A DNA stretch of 6,037 nt from Anaerolineae bacterium (GTDB lineage: Bacteria; Chloroflexota; Anaerolineae; Aggregatilineales; UBA2796): the NCBI GenBank assembly GCA_020851855.1, contig JADZBY010000383.1:1-6037 (forward strand), in the 5' to 3' direction. Of the stretch, positions 1-5,942 are shown in pieces. The notes beneath the pieces were generated by a model. That model was given only the letters and a program-made list of their open reading frames with translations, searched no databases and was not told the DNA's origin. The first letter of the stretch is position 1, and every line of letters starts with the position of its first letter. The translations under genes and the position numbers were made by a program.

Positions 1-104
1 CAATTCGGGCAGCAGATGATGGCGCAGTGCTTGTTGAAAGCGCACGCGGCGTGACAGGCCATCTGCCTCTCGTCAAACGTGTATCCGCACAGGGCGCATT
101 GCAT
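1..104 (-). CDS. Cys-rich small protein downstream of feoB (partial, C-terminus outside window)
   Basis: The ATG at 104-102 lies 16 bp after the feoB stop, and the frame stays open for 34 codons to the window edge, so the gene is truncated. The visible peptide has cysteines at residues 3, 6, 17, 21, 27, 31 and 32: a CALC pair, then a CHAAC group, a lone Cys and a CC-P-N ending whose next codon begins TG and would fit another Cys. This spacing looks like a metal-binding zinc-ribbon or redox mini-protein. From memory, short proteins of this general pattern occur beside FeoB in various anaerobes and Chloroflexota, but I cannot confirm the family or a function. Position and spacing suggest cotranscription with feoB. 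No good Shine-Dalgarno is visible, so translation may be coupled to feoB. A chance frame is unlikely given the Cys pattern. Confidence 0.72.
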   Translation of the reverse strand, partial: MQCALCGYTFDERQMACHAACAFNKHCAIICCPN

Positions 105-120
105 CGGCTTTGTCTTGACC

Positions 121-2106
121 TCACACCACGATCTTCAGGACATTGAGCGCCGCATTGACCAGCCCGCCCACCAGGAACGCCAGCGGGAACACCGTCAGCG
201 CCACGCCGAGCGCCACCTTCGCGCCGTATTCTTTGACGATCATCAGCACGTTGGCGATGCACGGGATGAACAGCGTGATCACGATGAGGCTGACGACCAC
301 CTGCTGCGCGGTCATCTGCCCGGCCAGCGCCATGGCAAACAGCCCCGCCGCGCCGTAATCGCGCCGCAGGAAACCGATCAGGAACGCGCCCGCCGCCGCT
401 TCGGGCAGTCCCAGGAAGCCGGACACCAGCGGCGCGGCGGCTTTTTCCACCACCGCCAGCGCGCCGGTGCGGTCCAGGGCGAACAGGATCAGCGTGCCGA
501 CGACGAAGAGCGGCAGGACTTCCTTCAAGTACCATTCCAGCCGGGCCAGCGTCTTGATCAGGATGTTGCCGGGGCGCGGCAGGCGCAGCGGCGGCAGTTC
601 CAGCACAAAATCGCCGCGCTCGCCGGGTACGAGGCGCGCCGCAATCAGCCCGACAACCAGCATCGTGCCGACCACCACGCCCAGCCAGATCAGTACGCCC
701 GCCGGGCTGAGCGCGCCCAGCATGCCCAGGATCACACCCAATTGTGCCGAGCACGGCACACCCAGCGCCAAAAGCAGCGTGGTCAGGATGCGCTCCTTGC
801 GCGTCTCCAGGATGCGCGTGGTCATGGTGGCCATCGTATCGCAGCCCAGGCCCAGCACCATGGGCAGCACGGCCTTGCCGTTCAGGCCCATCAGCTTGAA
901 CGCGCGGTTGAGCATGACCGCCAGCCGGGGCAGGTAGCCGGAGTCTTCGAGCAGCGAGAAGGCGATGAAGAACGTGGCCACGATGGGCAAGACCAGCGCC
1001 AGCCCGTAGGTCAGCGCCATGCTAATCACGCCATACGGCCCGACCAGCACATCGTGGATGAAGGGCACGGGAAGCGCCATGTCGATCAGGCGCGTCGCCA
1101 GCGGGTTGACGATCTCGCCGAAGAGCGTGCCTTCCATGAAATCGACCAGCGTGCCCGCGCCGAACTCGCCCACGAACTTGTAGACGACGAACAGCACCGC
1201 CAACAGGACCGGCCAGCCGAGGATCGGGTGCGTCAGCCAGCGCGACAGGCGCGCCGCCAGAGTCGGGGCGGCGTGCGGCGGCTCGCTGATGACGCCCTCA
1301 AGCAGCGCGGCGGCGGCGGCCATCTGCTGCCCGATCAGCACGGTGCGCGCCGGGCGGCCATAAATCGCCGCCGTGTCGGCCTGCACGGCGGTCAGCGCGC
1401 CGTTCAGGTGCAGCCGGGCCGCCAGCGCCGGATCGCCGCCCAGAAGGCGCACTGCCGCGCCGCGTGGGTCGTGCGTGTCCGGCGGCAGCAGGCGTTCAAT
1501 GCGCGCCAGCGCGGCCTCGACGGGCGAGTCGTAATGTGGGCGCGCCGTGATGGGCCGGGCGCGGTCGATGGCAGCCAGCAGGCGCTCGAACCCATCGCCG
1601 CGCGTGGCCACCATGCTCACCACCTCGATGCCGAGCCGCTCGGAGAGCAGGTCCGCGTCGATGTGCAGGCCGTGCGCTTCGGCCTCGTCGAGCATGTTCA
1701 GGACGAGCACCGCCCGCACGCCCAGATCGGCCAGTTGCAGCGTCAAGAGCAGGGCGCGGCGCAGGTTTTTCGCATCGGCAACCTGGACCACGGCGCGCGC
1801 CGTGTCGCGGTGGGCGAGCAGCACATCCCGCGCGACGCGCTCGTCGTCGCTGTGTCCACTCAGCGTGTTCGTGCCGGGCGTATCCAGGATGGGCGCGCCG
1901 TCGGGCAGCGTGCCGCGCGCTACCTCGACCGTCGTGCCGGGGTAATTCGATACGACGACGTAACGGCCCGTCAGGCGGCCAAAGATGACCGACTTGCCGA
2001 CGTTCGGATTGCCGACCAGGATGATCGGCGCTGTGTTTTCAGCGTTCCCTGCGCCGGTCGTGGGCGTGGTTTCGGGCGCTACCGTGTGGCAGCTTGCGGC
2101 GCACAT
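121..2106 (-). CDS. feoB: Ferrous iron transport protein B (FeoB, short variant class)
   Basis: This is an inner-membrane Fe(II) transporter with an N-terminal GTPase domain. In the 661-residue product the P-loop GNPNVGKS is at 32-39, the switch I segment NYPGTTVE at 54-61, G3 is DTPG at 75-78 (most FeoBs have DLPG), and G4 is NMLD at 137-140. A linker and the membrane core follow from about 295 to 661. The first Gate region carries LEDSGYLPR (386-394) and the GCDTMATMTTR segment (421-431), where the well-studied FeoBs have GCNVPA. A PCSAQ Cys motif (451-455) replaces the usual SCSAR, and the second Gate half follows at about 530-625. It is shorter than the 773-residue E. coli protein. The ATG is the only ATG, GTG or TTG between it and the P-loop, so a 31-residue leader with Cys2 and Cys6 is real if the start is right. 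GGAGGG lies 12 nt upstream, inside fur, and the gene overlaps fur by 28 bp. Confidence 0.96.
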   Translation of the reverse strand: MCAASCHTVAPETTPTTGAGNAENTAPIILVGNPNVGKSVIFGRLTGRYVVVSNYPGTTVEVARGTLPDGAPILDTPGTNTLSGHSDDERVARDVLLAHRDTARAVVQVADAKNLRRALLLTLQLADLGVRAVLVLNMLDEAEAHGLHIDADLLSERLGIEVVSMVATRGDGFERLLAAIDRARPITARPHYDSPVEAALARIERLLPPDTHDPRGAAVRLLGGDPALAARLHLNGALTAVQADTAAIYGRPARTVLIGQQMAAAAALLEGVISEPPHAAPTLAARLSRWLTHPILGWPVLLAVLFVVYKFVGEFGAGTLVDFMEGTLFGEIVNPLATRLIDMALPVPFIHDVLVGPYGVISMALTYGLALVLPIVATFFIAFSLLEDSGYLPRLAVMLNRAFKLMGLNGKAVLPMVLGLGCDTMATMTTRILETRKERILTTLLLALGVPCSAQLGVILGMLGALSPAGVLIWLGVVVGTMLVVGLIAARLVPGERGDFVLELPPLRLPRPGNILIKTLARLEWYLKEVLPLFVVGTLILFALDRTGALAVVEKAAAPLVSGFLGLPEAAAGAFLIGFLRRDYGAAGLFAMALAGQMTAQQVVVSLIVITLFIPCIANVLMIVKEYGAKVALGVALTVFPLAFLVGGLVNAALNVLKIVV

Positions 2107-2528
2107 GCTTCGCAGTAGCCCTCCACACAGGTGCAGATGTCCAGGATGCGCCCGACGCCGGGCACGCCGCGCAGGCCGTCCACAAACAGCCTGACCGCCG
2201 CGTCGTTGCGAAATTCCACAACGCGCCCGCAGTTCAGGCAGCGGAAATGAAAGTGATCCTGCGCCTCGGCAGTTTCGAAGTGGCTGCGCGCGTGGTCGGG
2301 CGAGATGTGGCGCTGCTTGATCAGGCCGGCCTCGGTGAGCACGTTCAGGGTGCGGTACACGGTGGCCAGGCTGATGTGCGGGTTCACCTTGCGGGCGCGC
2401 TCGTAGACTTGCTCGGCGGTCAGGTGGCCGGGCGAGGCGGCGATGACTTCCAGCACGGTGCGGCGCTGCGCGGTGACGCGAAAGCCCATCTCGTGCAGCA
2501 AAACGGTGTTGACCGGGTGTTCAGACAT
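2079..2528 (-). CDS. fur: Fur-family metal-dependent transcriptional repressor, probably Fur
   Basis: This is a cytoplasmic metal-sensing winged-helix repressor of 149 residues, the usual length for the family. The DNA-binding domain spans about 1-80, with the recognition-helix signature HISLATVYRTL at 51-61. The dimerisation and metal domain follows. HFHF (92-95) supplies likely regulatory-site histidines, and CLNC (97-100) with CEAC (139-142) forms the structural zinc site. Two further cysteines (132, 134) precede the last pair and are not standard. The open frame extends upstream to a GTG at 2603, but the ATG at 2528 gives normal family length and leaves the palindromic operator outside the gene; the ribosome site is weak (CAGG). 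Overlap with feoB argues for an iron-sensing Fur rather than Zur or PerR, although sequence alone cannot settle the metal. It probably represses its own operon through the site at 2548-2562. Confidence 0.93.
   Translation of the reverse strand: MSEHPVNTVLLHEMGFRVTAQRRTVLEVIAASPGHLTAEQVYERARKVNPHISLATVYRTLNVLTEAGLIKQRHISPDHARSHFETAEAQDHFHFRCLNCGRVVEFRNDAAVRLFVDGLRGVPGVGRILDICTCVEGYCEACAPQAATR
2119..2124 (-). promoter_or_regulatory. feoB Shine-Dalgarno inside fur
   Basis: On the minus strand GGAGGG stands 12 nt before the feoB ATG, inside the 3' end of the fur reading frame. It is the strongest ribosome site near the junction and supports the overlapping start. The spacing is longer than ideal, which fits reinitiation or coupling by ribosomes finishing fur. 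Confidence 0.6.
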
Positions 2529-2547
2529 GGCGGTTGCCTGTTGAAAA

Positions 2548-2562
2548 TGCGAATCAGTCGCA
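2548..2562. promoter_or_regulatory. Putative Fur-family operator (7-1-7 inverted repeat)
   Basis: The 15-mer TGCGAATCAGTCGCA pairs in six of seven positions around a central C at 2555. A 7-1-7 inverted repeat of 15 bp is the classic Fur/PerR/Zur box layout, though the bases differ from the AT-rich enteric consensus. It lies 20 bp upstream of the fur ATG, where a bound repressor would block transcription, so autoregulation of fur-feoB is the natural inference. Confidence 0.5.
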
Positions 2563-2647
2563 ATAAGCGTCATGCATAGTATGCGGCACAAGGCGCGGCG
2601 CACGTAGTGACAAATGTGAGGATTCGGGGGTGATCAATGATATAGAG

Positions 2648-2658
2648 GCGGACGAGGC
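2648..2658 (+). repeat. Half copy of the 26-bp palindromic repeat
   Basis: GCGGACGAGGC repeats exactly the first 11 bases of the full unit that begins 16 bp further right, but the second half is missing. It looks like a decayed or truncated copy adjoining the inverted pair. Confidence 0.6.
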
Positions 2659-2663
2659 GGGCA

Positions 2664-2689
2664 GCGGACGAGGCAGGCCTCGTCCCTAC
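2664..2689 (+). repeat. 26-bp palindromic repeat, copy 1 (left arm of inverted pair)
   Basis: The unit is GCGGACGAGGC, then AG, then GCCTCGTCCCTAC. Its core GGACGAGGC pairs perfectly with GCCTCGTCC across the AG, giving a 9-bp hairpin. An identical 26-bp copy lies at 5943-5968. With the inverted copy at 2700-2725 and a 10-bp spacer it forms a REPIN-like arrangement between fur and the thioredoxin/cyclophilin gene. There is no T-run, so it is unlikely to be a standard intrinsic terminator. Confidence 0.88.
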
Positions 2690-2699
2690 GGGGTGATTC

Positions 2700-2725
2700 G
2701 TAGGGACAACGCCTGCGTTGTCCGC
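2700..2725 (-). repeat. 26-bp palindromic repeat, copy 2 (inverted, covarying stem)
   Basis: Read on the minus strand this copy is GCGGACAACGC, then AG, then GCGTTGTCCCTAC. Compared with copy 1 the ends are identical, but the stem changes from GAGGC/GCCTC to AACGC/GCGTT. Substitutions on both sides of the stem compensate, so the hairpin is kept. This points to selection or mobilisation acting on the structure. Confidence 0.85.
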
Positions 2726-2742
2726 CCAGAATAAGGAATCGC

Positions 2743-4632
2743 CTACTCCCTCGGTCCCAGGTCCACGATGCGGACCGAGACGAGCGTATCGCCCGGCTCG
2801 GTATCGCCCGCCGACGGGTCGCGCGGGGTGATCTGGCGCAGCACGTCCATGCCCTCGACCACCTGGCCGAAGATGGTGTAGCCCGGCCCGTTTTCGCCCG
2901 GATCGAGGGCCGGCTGCGGGCCGTAGGTGATGAAGAACTGGCTGCCCGCCGAGTTCGGATCGTTGCTGCGCGCCATGCCCAGCACGCCCTCGCGGTCATA
3001 CTTCACCAGGTCGCTCGTCTCCAGCGGGATGGAATAGCCCGGCCCGCCGCTGCCCGTGCCTGTCGGGTCGCCGGACTGCGCGACGAAGTCGGTCAGGACG
3101 CGGTGCCAGGTGATGTTGTCGTAATAGCCCTGCCCGGCCAGGAAGGCGAGGTTGTTCACGTGCGTCGGGGCGACCTGCGGGTACAGTTCGACCACGACGC
3201 GGCCCTTGTCCGTGGTGAAGATGGCGCAATAGACGTGCGCCGCGTCGACGACCACGTCGGGCGCGTCCCACGACTGGCTGCCGCCATCCGCCGGGACCGT
3301 CACATCCGTCGGATCGGCCACGCCCACACACGGCCCTTCGCCCATGTTCACCGGCTCGAACGACTCGGCGTCGTCGGGCAGTGGGATGGTCGTCGCCGGG
3401 CGCGGGAAGGCGGCGTCAAGCTGGGCGATGGCGGCCTCGGCGTCAATGCGCAGCGTGTCCGCCGCGTGCTGCACAATCGGCTCCATCTGCGGCCACTGGG
3501 CTTCCGTCGTGATGCCCTGGATGATCGCGCCGCTGTCGCCGCCGATGGGCAGCAGCCACACGTCGCGCGTCACCCCGTCGGCGGTGATCGTCACTGCCGC
3601 GCCGTCCAGGTCGCCCGCGCTGGCCTCACGAATCTGCTCGGCGGGCGTATCGGGGAACAGCTGGCCCAAGACGGCCTTCGGGTCGGTATCGGTGGGCGGC
3701 GTATCGAACAGGGCGCGGTAGGGCAGCACCAGCAGCGAGATGCCGGTGTCGTCCACGCCGGGCTGGATGAAGAAATAGGACAGCGGGCCGCCGCGCACGT
3801 TCGCCTCGGCAGTCCACGTGGACGGGTGCTCCATCTCGATGATGTTGTCCGGGCTGCGCCACGGCGTATATTCCGCGCTGCCGAAGGGATCGGGCCGTTG
3901 CCACGCCGCGACCGGCTGGCCGCTGCCCGCCGCCTCGACTGCCGCCGCGACGGTGTCCACCGGCACGCTGCTATCGAACTTCGAGCCGTCCGGCTGGGCG
4001 AACCACTGCACGCTTTGCAGGCCGTCCGTGGAGAGCGTCAGCGTGGGCGTGTACTGGATGCCGACCTGCCCGGCGAACTGGATGGCGGCGTCGATCACGC
4101 TCGATTTCTCCGAGACGCCGACGCACGCCGCCAGCCGTTCCACGTCCAGTTCGAGCGTCTCCGCCGCGCCGCGCACCACGTCCAGGTTAAAGGACTGCGC
4201 GCCCTGCTCGTTGTGGATGGCGAACAGCGCGTCGTGCATCTCCCAGAACTTGCCCTGGTCCGCCGCGCACAACGCCGCCTGGGCTGCGACGAACGATGGA
4301 TCGTCGCCAAAGCCGAAGATCATGGGCACAAACATGAAGCGCGCTTTGCCCGGCACGACGTACTCGCGCAGCATGGTCGCCACGTCGGCAGAGTAAGCTG
4401 CGCAGCCGGGGCACGAGAAGTTCGAGAACTCGATCAGGGTGATGGGCGCGTCTTCGTCGCCGAGGATGGGGAAGCCTTCGGGCGAGAGCGTCTGGGCCAG
4501 CTCGCCGTAATGGATCGTATCATCCTGGGCGCGCGCCGGAGTCACGCCCACAGTCCCGCTCCCGTTCCCTGCCGCGCCGAATGCCAGCACGAACGCCAGC
4601 GCCAGCAGCGTCCAAAGTGTGTTCCGCTTCAT
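2743..4632 (-). CDS. Exported DsbA-like thioredoxin / cyclophilin-type peptidyl-prolyl isomerase fusion
   Basis: This 629-residue protein has three parts. A signal peptide (1-35: KR, a hydrophobic stretch, then an ARA cleavage site before QDD) implies export. Residues about 40-235 are a DsbA-family thioredoxin domain with the active site CPGC (74-77), a cis-proline loop at YTPT (194-197) and an extra Cys pair (122, 170). Residues about 262-396 form a beta-rich domain opening with a HPSTW segment, resembling PsbP/DUF1795-like modules; this assignment is tentative. Residues about 468-629 are a cyclophilin: WHRV carries the catalytic Arg511, followed by QSGDPTG (519-525) and GSQFFIT (563-569). 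The roles are therefore thiol-disulfide exchange and proline isomerisation outside the cytoplasm. I chose the ATG at 4632 because it starts the signal peptide; in-frame starts at 4656 and 4698 are less likely, the latter lying inside the terminator hairpin. Confidence 0.92.
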   Translation of the reverse strand: MKRNTLWTLLALAFVLAFGAAGNGSGTVGVTPARAQDDTIHYGELAQTLSPEGFPILGDEDAPITLIEFSNFSCPGCAAYSADVATMLREYVVPGKARFMFVPMIFGFGDDPSFVAAQAALCAADQGKFWEMHDALFAIHNEQGAQSFNLDVVRGAAETLELDVERLAACVGVSEKSSVIDAAIQFAGQVGIQYTPTLTLSTDGLQSVQWFAQPDGSKFDSSVPVDTVAAAVEAAGSGQPVAAWQRPDPFGSAEYTPWRSPDNIIEMEHPSTWTAEANVRGGPLSYFFIQPGVDDTGISLLVLPYRALFDTPPTDTDPKAVLGQLFPDTPAEQIREASAGDLDGAAVTITADGVTRDVWLLPIGGDSGAIIQGITTEAQWPQMEPIVQHAADTLRIDAEAAIAQLDAAFPRPATTIPLPDDAESFEPVNMGEGPCVGVADPTDVTVPADGGSQSWDAPDVVVDAAHVYCAIFTTDKGRVVVELYPQVAPTHVNNLAFLAGQGYYDNITWHRVLTDFVAQSGDPTGTGSGGPGYSIPLETSDLVKYDREGVLGMARSNDPNSAGSQFFITYGPQPALDPGENGPGYTIFGQVVEGMDVLRQITPRDPSAGDTEPGDTLVSVRIVDLGPRE

Positions 4633-4663
4633 AGATCGTGGGGGCCTTTCTACCATCGATACA

Positions 4664-4703
4664 CAAAACAAAAAGGGGTGTGGTGACAACACGCACACCC
4701 CTT
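4664..4703 (-). terminator. Intrinsic terminator of the prenyltransferase gene
   Basis: On the minus strand AAGGGGTGTG pairs perfectly with CACACCCCTT (10 bp), with an inner GTG-TTGT-CAC continuation, and is followed by a T-rich tail TTTGTTTTG. It begins 21 bp after the ubiA-family stop codon and has the right orientation to end that transcript. It also separates that transcript from the thioredoxin/cyclophilin gene, which starts only 31 bp further on. Confidence 0.85.
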
Positions 4704-4724
4704 GCCGTCACAGTGGAGCAGAGT

Positions 4725-5642
4725 CTATGCGAGACCAGCCACGACTGCAAAAAGCCAGATGAAGACAATCGCATTGGCGACCATGAGCAGCTGAATCTGA
4801 ACATTGCCGCTCAGGTCCGCCGCTTTGCCGCCGCGCGCATCGGTCTTGAAGCGGATGAAGTACAGGGCGGGCAGTGCACCCAGCGCCGCCAAAGGCACCC
4901 AGCGCGGAAAAACGCCCATCAGGTACGCCACGACGAGCAACGCCGCCGCGCCGATGAGCGACAGGTACATCATGGCCTGTGCGCCGCGCTTGCCGACGAG
5001 GATCGACGTGTTCAACAGCTTGGCCTGCACGTCCATGTCAAAGTCGCGGATGTGGTTGTAAAGCTGCCCGTAGCCGGAGATGAGCACCATCGCGCCGAAG
5101 ACCAGCCATGCCGGGCCGGGATTGGTGTCGTAGGCGAAATAGCCGGCCAAAAAGAGCATCCCGCTCAGCATCAGCACGTGCGAGATGATGTCCACGACGG
5201 GCAGCGCCTTGAGCCGCACCGGCTTGGCGGAGTAAAAATGGCTCAGCGCCAGCGTCACCAGCCCGATGGCGAACGTCCACAGGCCGGCCAGCGCGTACAG
5301 GATCAGCGCGGCGGACGCGACGAGCAGCGCCACGGCCCAGCCCTCGCGCGGGGACAATTCGCCCCGGCAGATCGGGTTGCGGGCGGCGCGCGGCGCTTCG
5401 CGGGCGTCGTCTGGCGCGTCCACCACGTCATTGATCATGAAGGCATAGAACATGGCCAGGATGTTGGCGGCGAGCACGACGCCGACCCGGAAGTCGGGCC
5501 GCGCGCCGCTCAGGTAGAAGGCCAGCAGGCTGCCCACCAGCGTGACCGGGACGGTGAACGGGATCGTCTCTTTCCAGCGCGTCAGGCGCGTCACGCCCCG
5601 TGCTTTGGTGAAGAGAAAGGTGCTGAGGGCCTCGGACTGCAT
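4725..5642 (-). CDS. UbiA-superfamily membrane prenyltransferase
   Basis: This integral membrane enzyme transfers an isoprenoid diphosphate chain to an acceptor. The product is 305 residues, normal for the family, with about eight or nine hydrophobic helices. The first aspartate-rich motif is ND-VV-D-APD-D (N71, D72, D75, D79), followed by RNPICRGELS (88-97) in the place of the usual NRPL-SG segment. The YSAKPVRLK stretch (137-145) and the second motif RDFDMD (199-204) complete the Mg2+/diphosphate site. The ATG at 5642 has GGAGG 6 nt upstream, so it is preferred over in-frame starts further up. The gene stands alone with its own terminator, so neither pathway nor acceptor is given by context. 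Quinone, (bacterio)chlorophyll, heme or archaeal-type lipid synthesis are all possible; a naphthoquinone or DGGGP-synthase-like role is no more than a guess. Confidence 0.92.
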   Translation of the reverse strand: MQSEALSTFLFTKARGVTRLTRWKETIPFTVPVTLVGSLLAFYLSGARPDFRVGVVLAANILAMFYAFMINDVVDAPDDAREAPRAARNPICRGELSPREGWAVALLVASAALILYALAGLWTFAIGLVTLALSHFYSAKPVRLKALPVVDIISHVLMLSGMLFLAGYFAYDTNPGPAWLVFGAMVLISGYGQLYNHIRDFDMDVQAKLLNTSILVGKRGAQAMMYLSLIGAAALLVVAYLMGVFPRWVPLAALGALPALYFIRFKTDARGGKAADLSGNVQIQLLMVANAIVFIWLFAVVAGLA

Positions 5643-5648
5643 GGTCTG

Positions 5649-5653
5649 CCTCC
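5649..5653 (-). promoter_or_regulatory. Shine-Dalgarno of the prenyltransferase gene
   Basis: GGAGG on the minus strand lies 6 nt before the ATG at 5642, which is ideal spacing. It decides the start in favour of this codon over the in-frame upstream ATGs, which would lengthen the protein by up to 41 residues with no matching signal. Confidence 0.8.
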
Positions 5654-5689
5654 GGTATTCATCACGATCAAGGCGTCGGTCGGGATTGG

Positions 5690-5730
5690 CGTATACCGCA
5701 TAACAATAACACGGCATATCAAAAACAGAT
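5690..5730 (-). promoter_or_regulatory. Possible promoter region of the prenyltransferase gene
   Basis: This is an AT-rich island in otherwise GC-rich DNA, 48-88 bp upstream of the start codon. On the minus strand it contains TTGATA, a TTATTGTTATG stretch and GTATAC, but I find no well-spaced pair of -35 and -10 boxes. It is the most likely place for the promoter by composition only. Confidence 0.3.
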
Positions 5731-5763
5731 ACGTTGTGCCCGTTTTGCAGAGCGGGCAAACGC

Positions 5764-5778
5764 ATCCACTGTGTGGAT
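5764..5778. repeat. Short perfect palindrome in the prenyltransferase leader
   Basis: ATCCAC, a TGT centre and GTGGAT form a perfect 6-3-6 inverted repeat about 122 bp upstream of the prenyltransferase start. It could be an operator or a small hairpin. No regulator in the window is known to match it, and a chance origin is possible. Confidence 0.35.
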
Positions 5779-5790
5779 CGCCGCGTCAGG

Positions 5791-5903
5791 CCCGCCCGGC
5801 GCTGAAGCGACCGGGCTGAATGTACAAAGCCCTTTGGGCTGGAAGGCCGTCCTCAGCCCGGTAGGGCTTGGTAGCTTCAGCCCCATGCTTCAGCGTGGGG
5901 CGG
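5791..5903. repeat. 113-bp nested palindromic element (MITE-like or structured RNA candidate)
   Basis: Three arms pair in order across the element: CCGCCC (5792-5797) with GGGCGG (5898-5903), CGCTGAAGC (5800-5808) with GCTTCAGCG (5887-5895), and GGGCTGAA (5813-5820) with TTCAGCCC (5876-5883). The enclosed loop holds two further hairpins, AGCCC-TTT-GGGCT (5828-5840) and AGCCC-GGTA-GGGCT (5855-5868). The result is a long stem with a two-hairpin head. No protein frame here looks real. The form resembles dispersed non-autonomous elements of environmental bacteria; a transcribed structured RNA is the alternative. Confidence 0.65.
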
Positions 5904-5942
5904 CCCAGACGATAGTGATGCGGCAACCCTGCCTTTGCAGTC

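Noticed and set aside
79..2118. 679-codon plus-strand open frame opposite feoB
   Set aside because: It mirrors feoB almost exactly and encodes a low-complexity Arg/Gln/His-rich peptide. It arises from GC-rich codon use, which avoids antisense stops; feoB motifs are unmistakable.
2648..2725. CRISPR array
   Set aside because: Units are palindromic, in inverted orientation and separated by 5 to 10 bp, without regular spacers; the direct copies at 5943 and 6016 have one 47-bp gap only and no cas genes are near.
2664..2725. Intrinsic terminator of the thioredoxin/cyclophilin gene
   Set aside because: The hairpins are strong but no T-run follows on either strand, and an identical unit occurs elsewhere away from gene ends.
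3103..4686. 527-codon plus-strand open frame opposite the thioredoxin/cyclophilin gene
   Set aside because: Arg-rich, no recognisable domain, and antisense to a gene with clear catalytic motifs.
5738..5757. GCCCG/CGGGC hairpin as a terminator
   Set aside because: Only 5 bp of stem, and no T-tract follows the hairpin on either strand.
4638..5819. 393-codon plus-strand open frame opposite the prenyltransferase
   Set aside because: Composition typical of an antisense shadow (Arg, Gln, His-rich); it runs through the terminator and across the intergenic palindromes.
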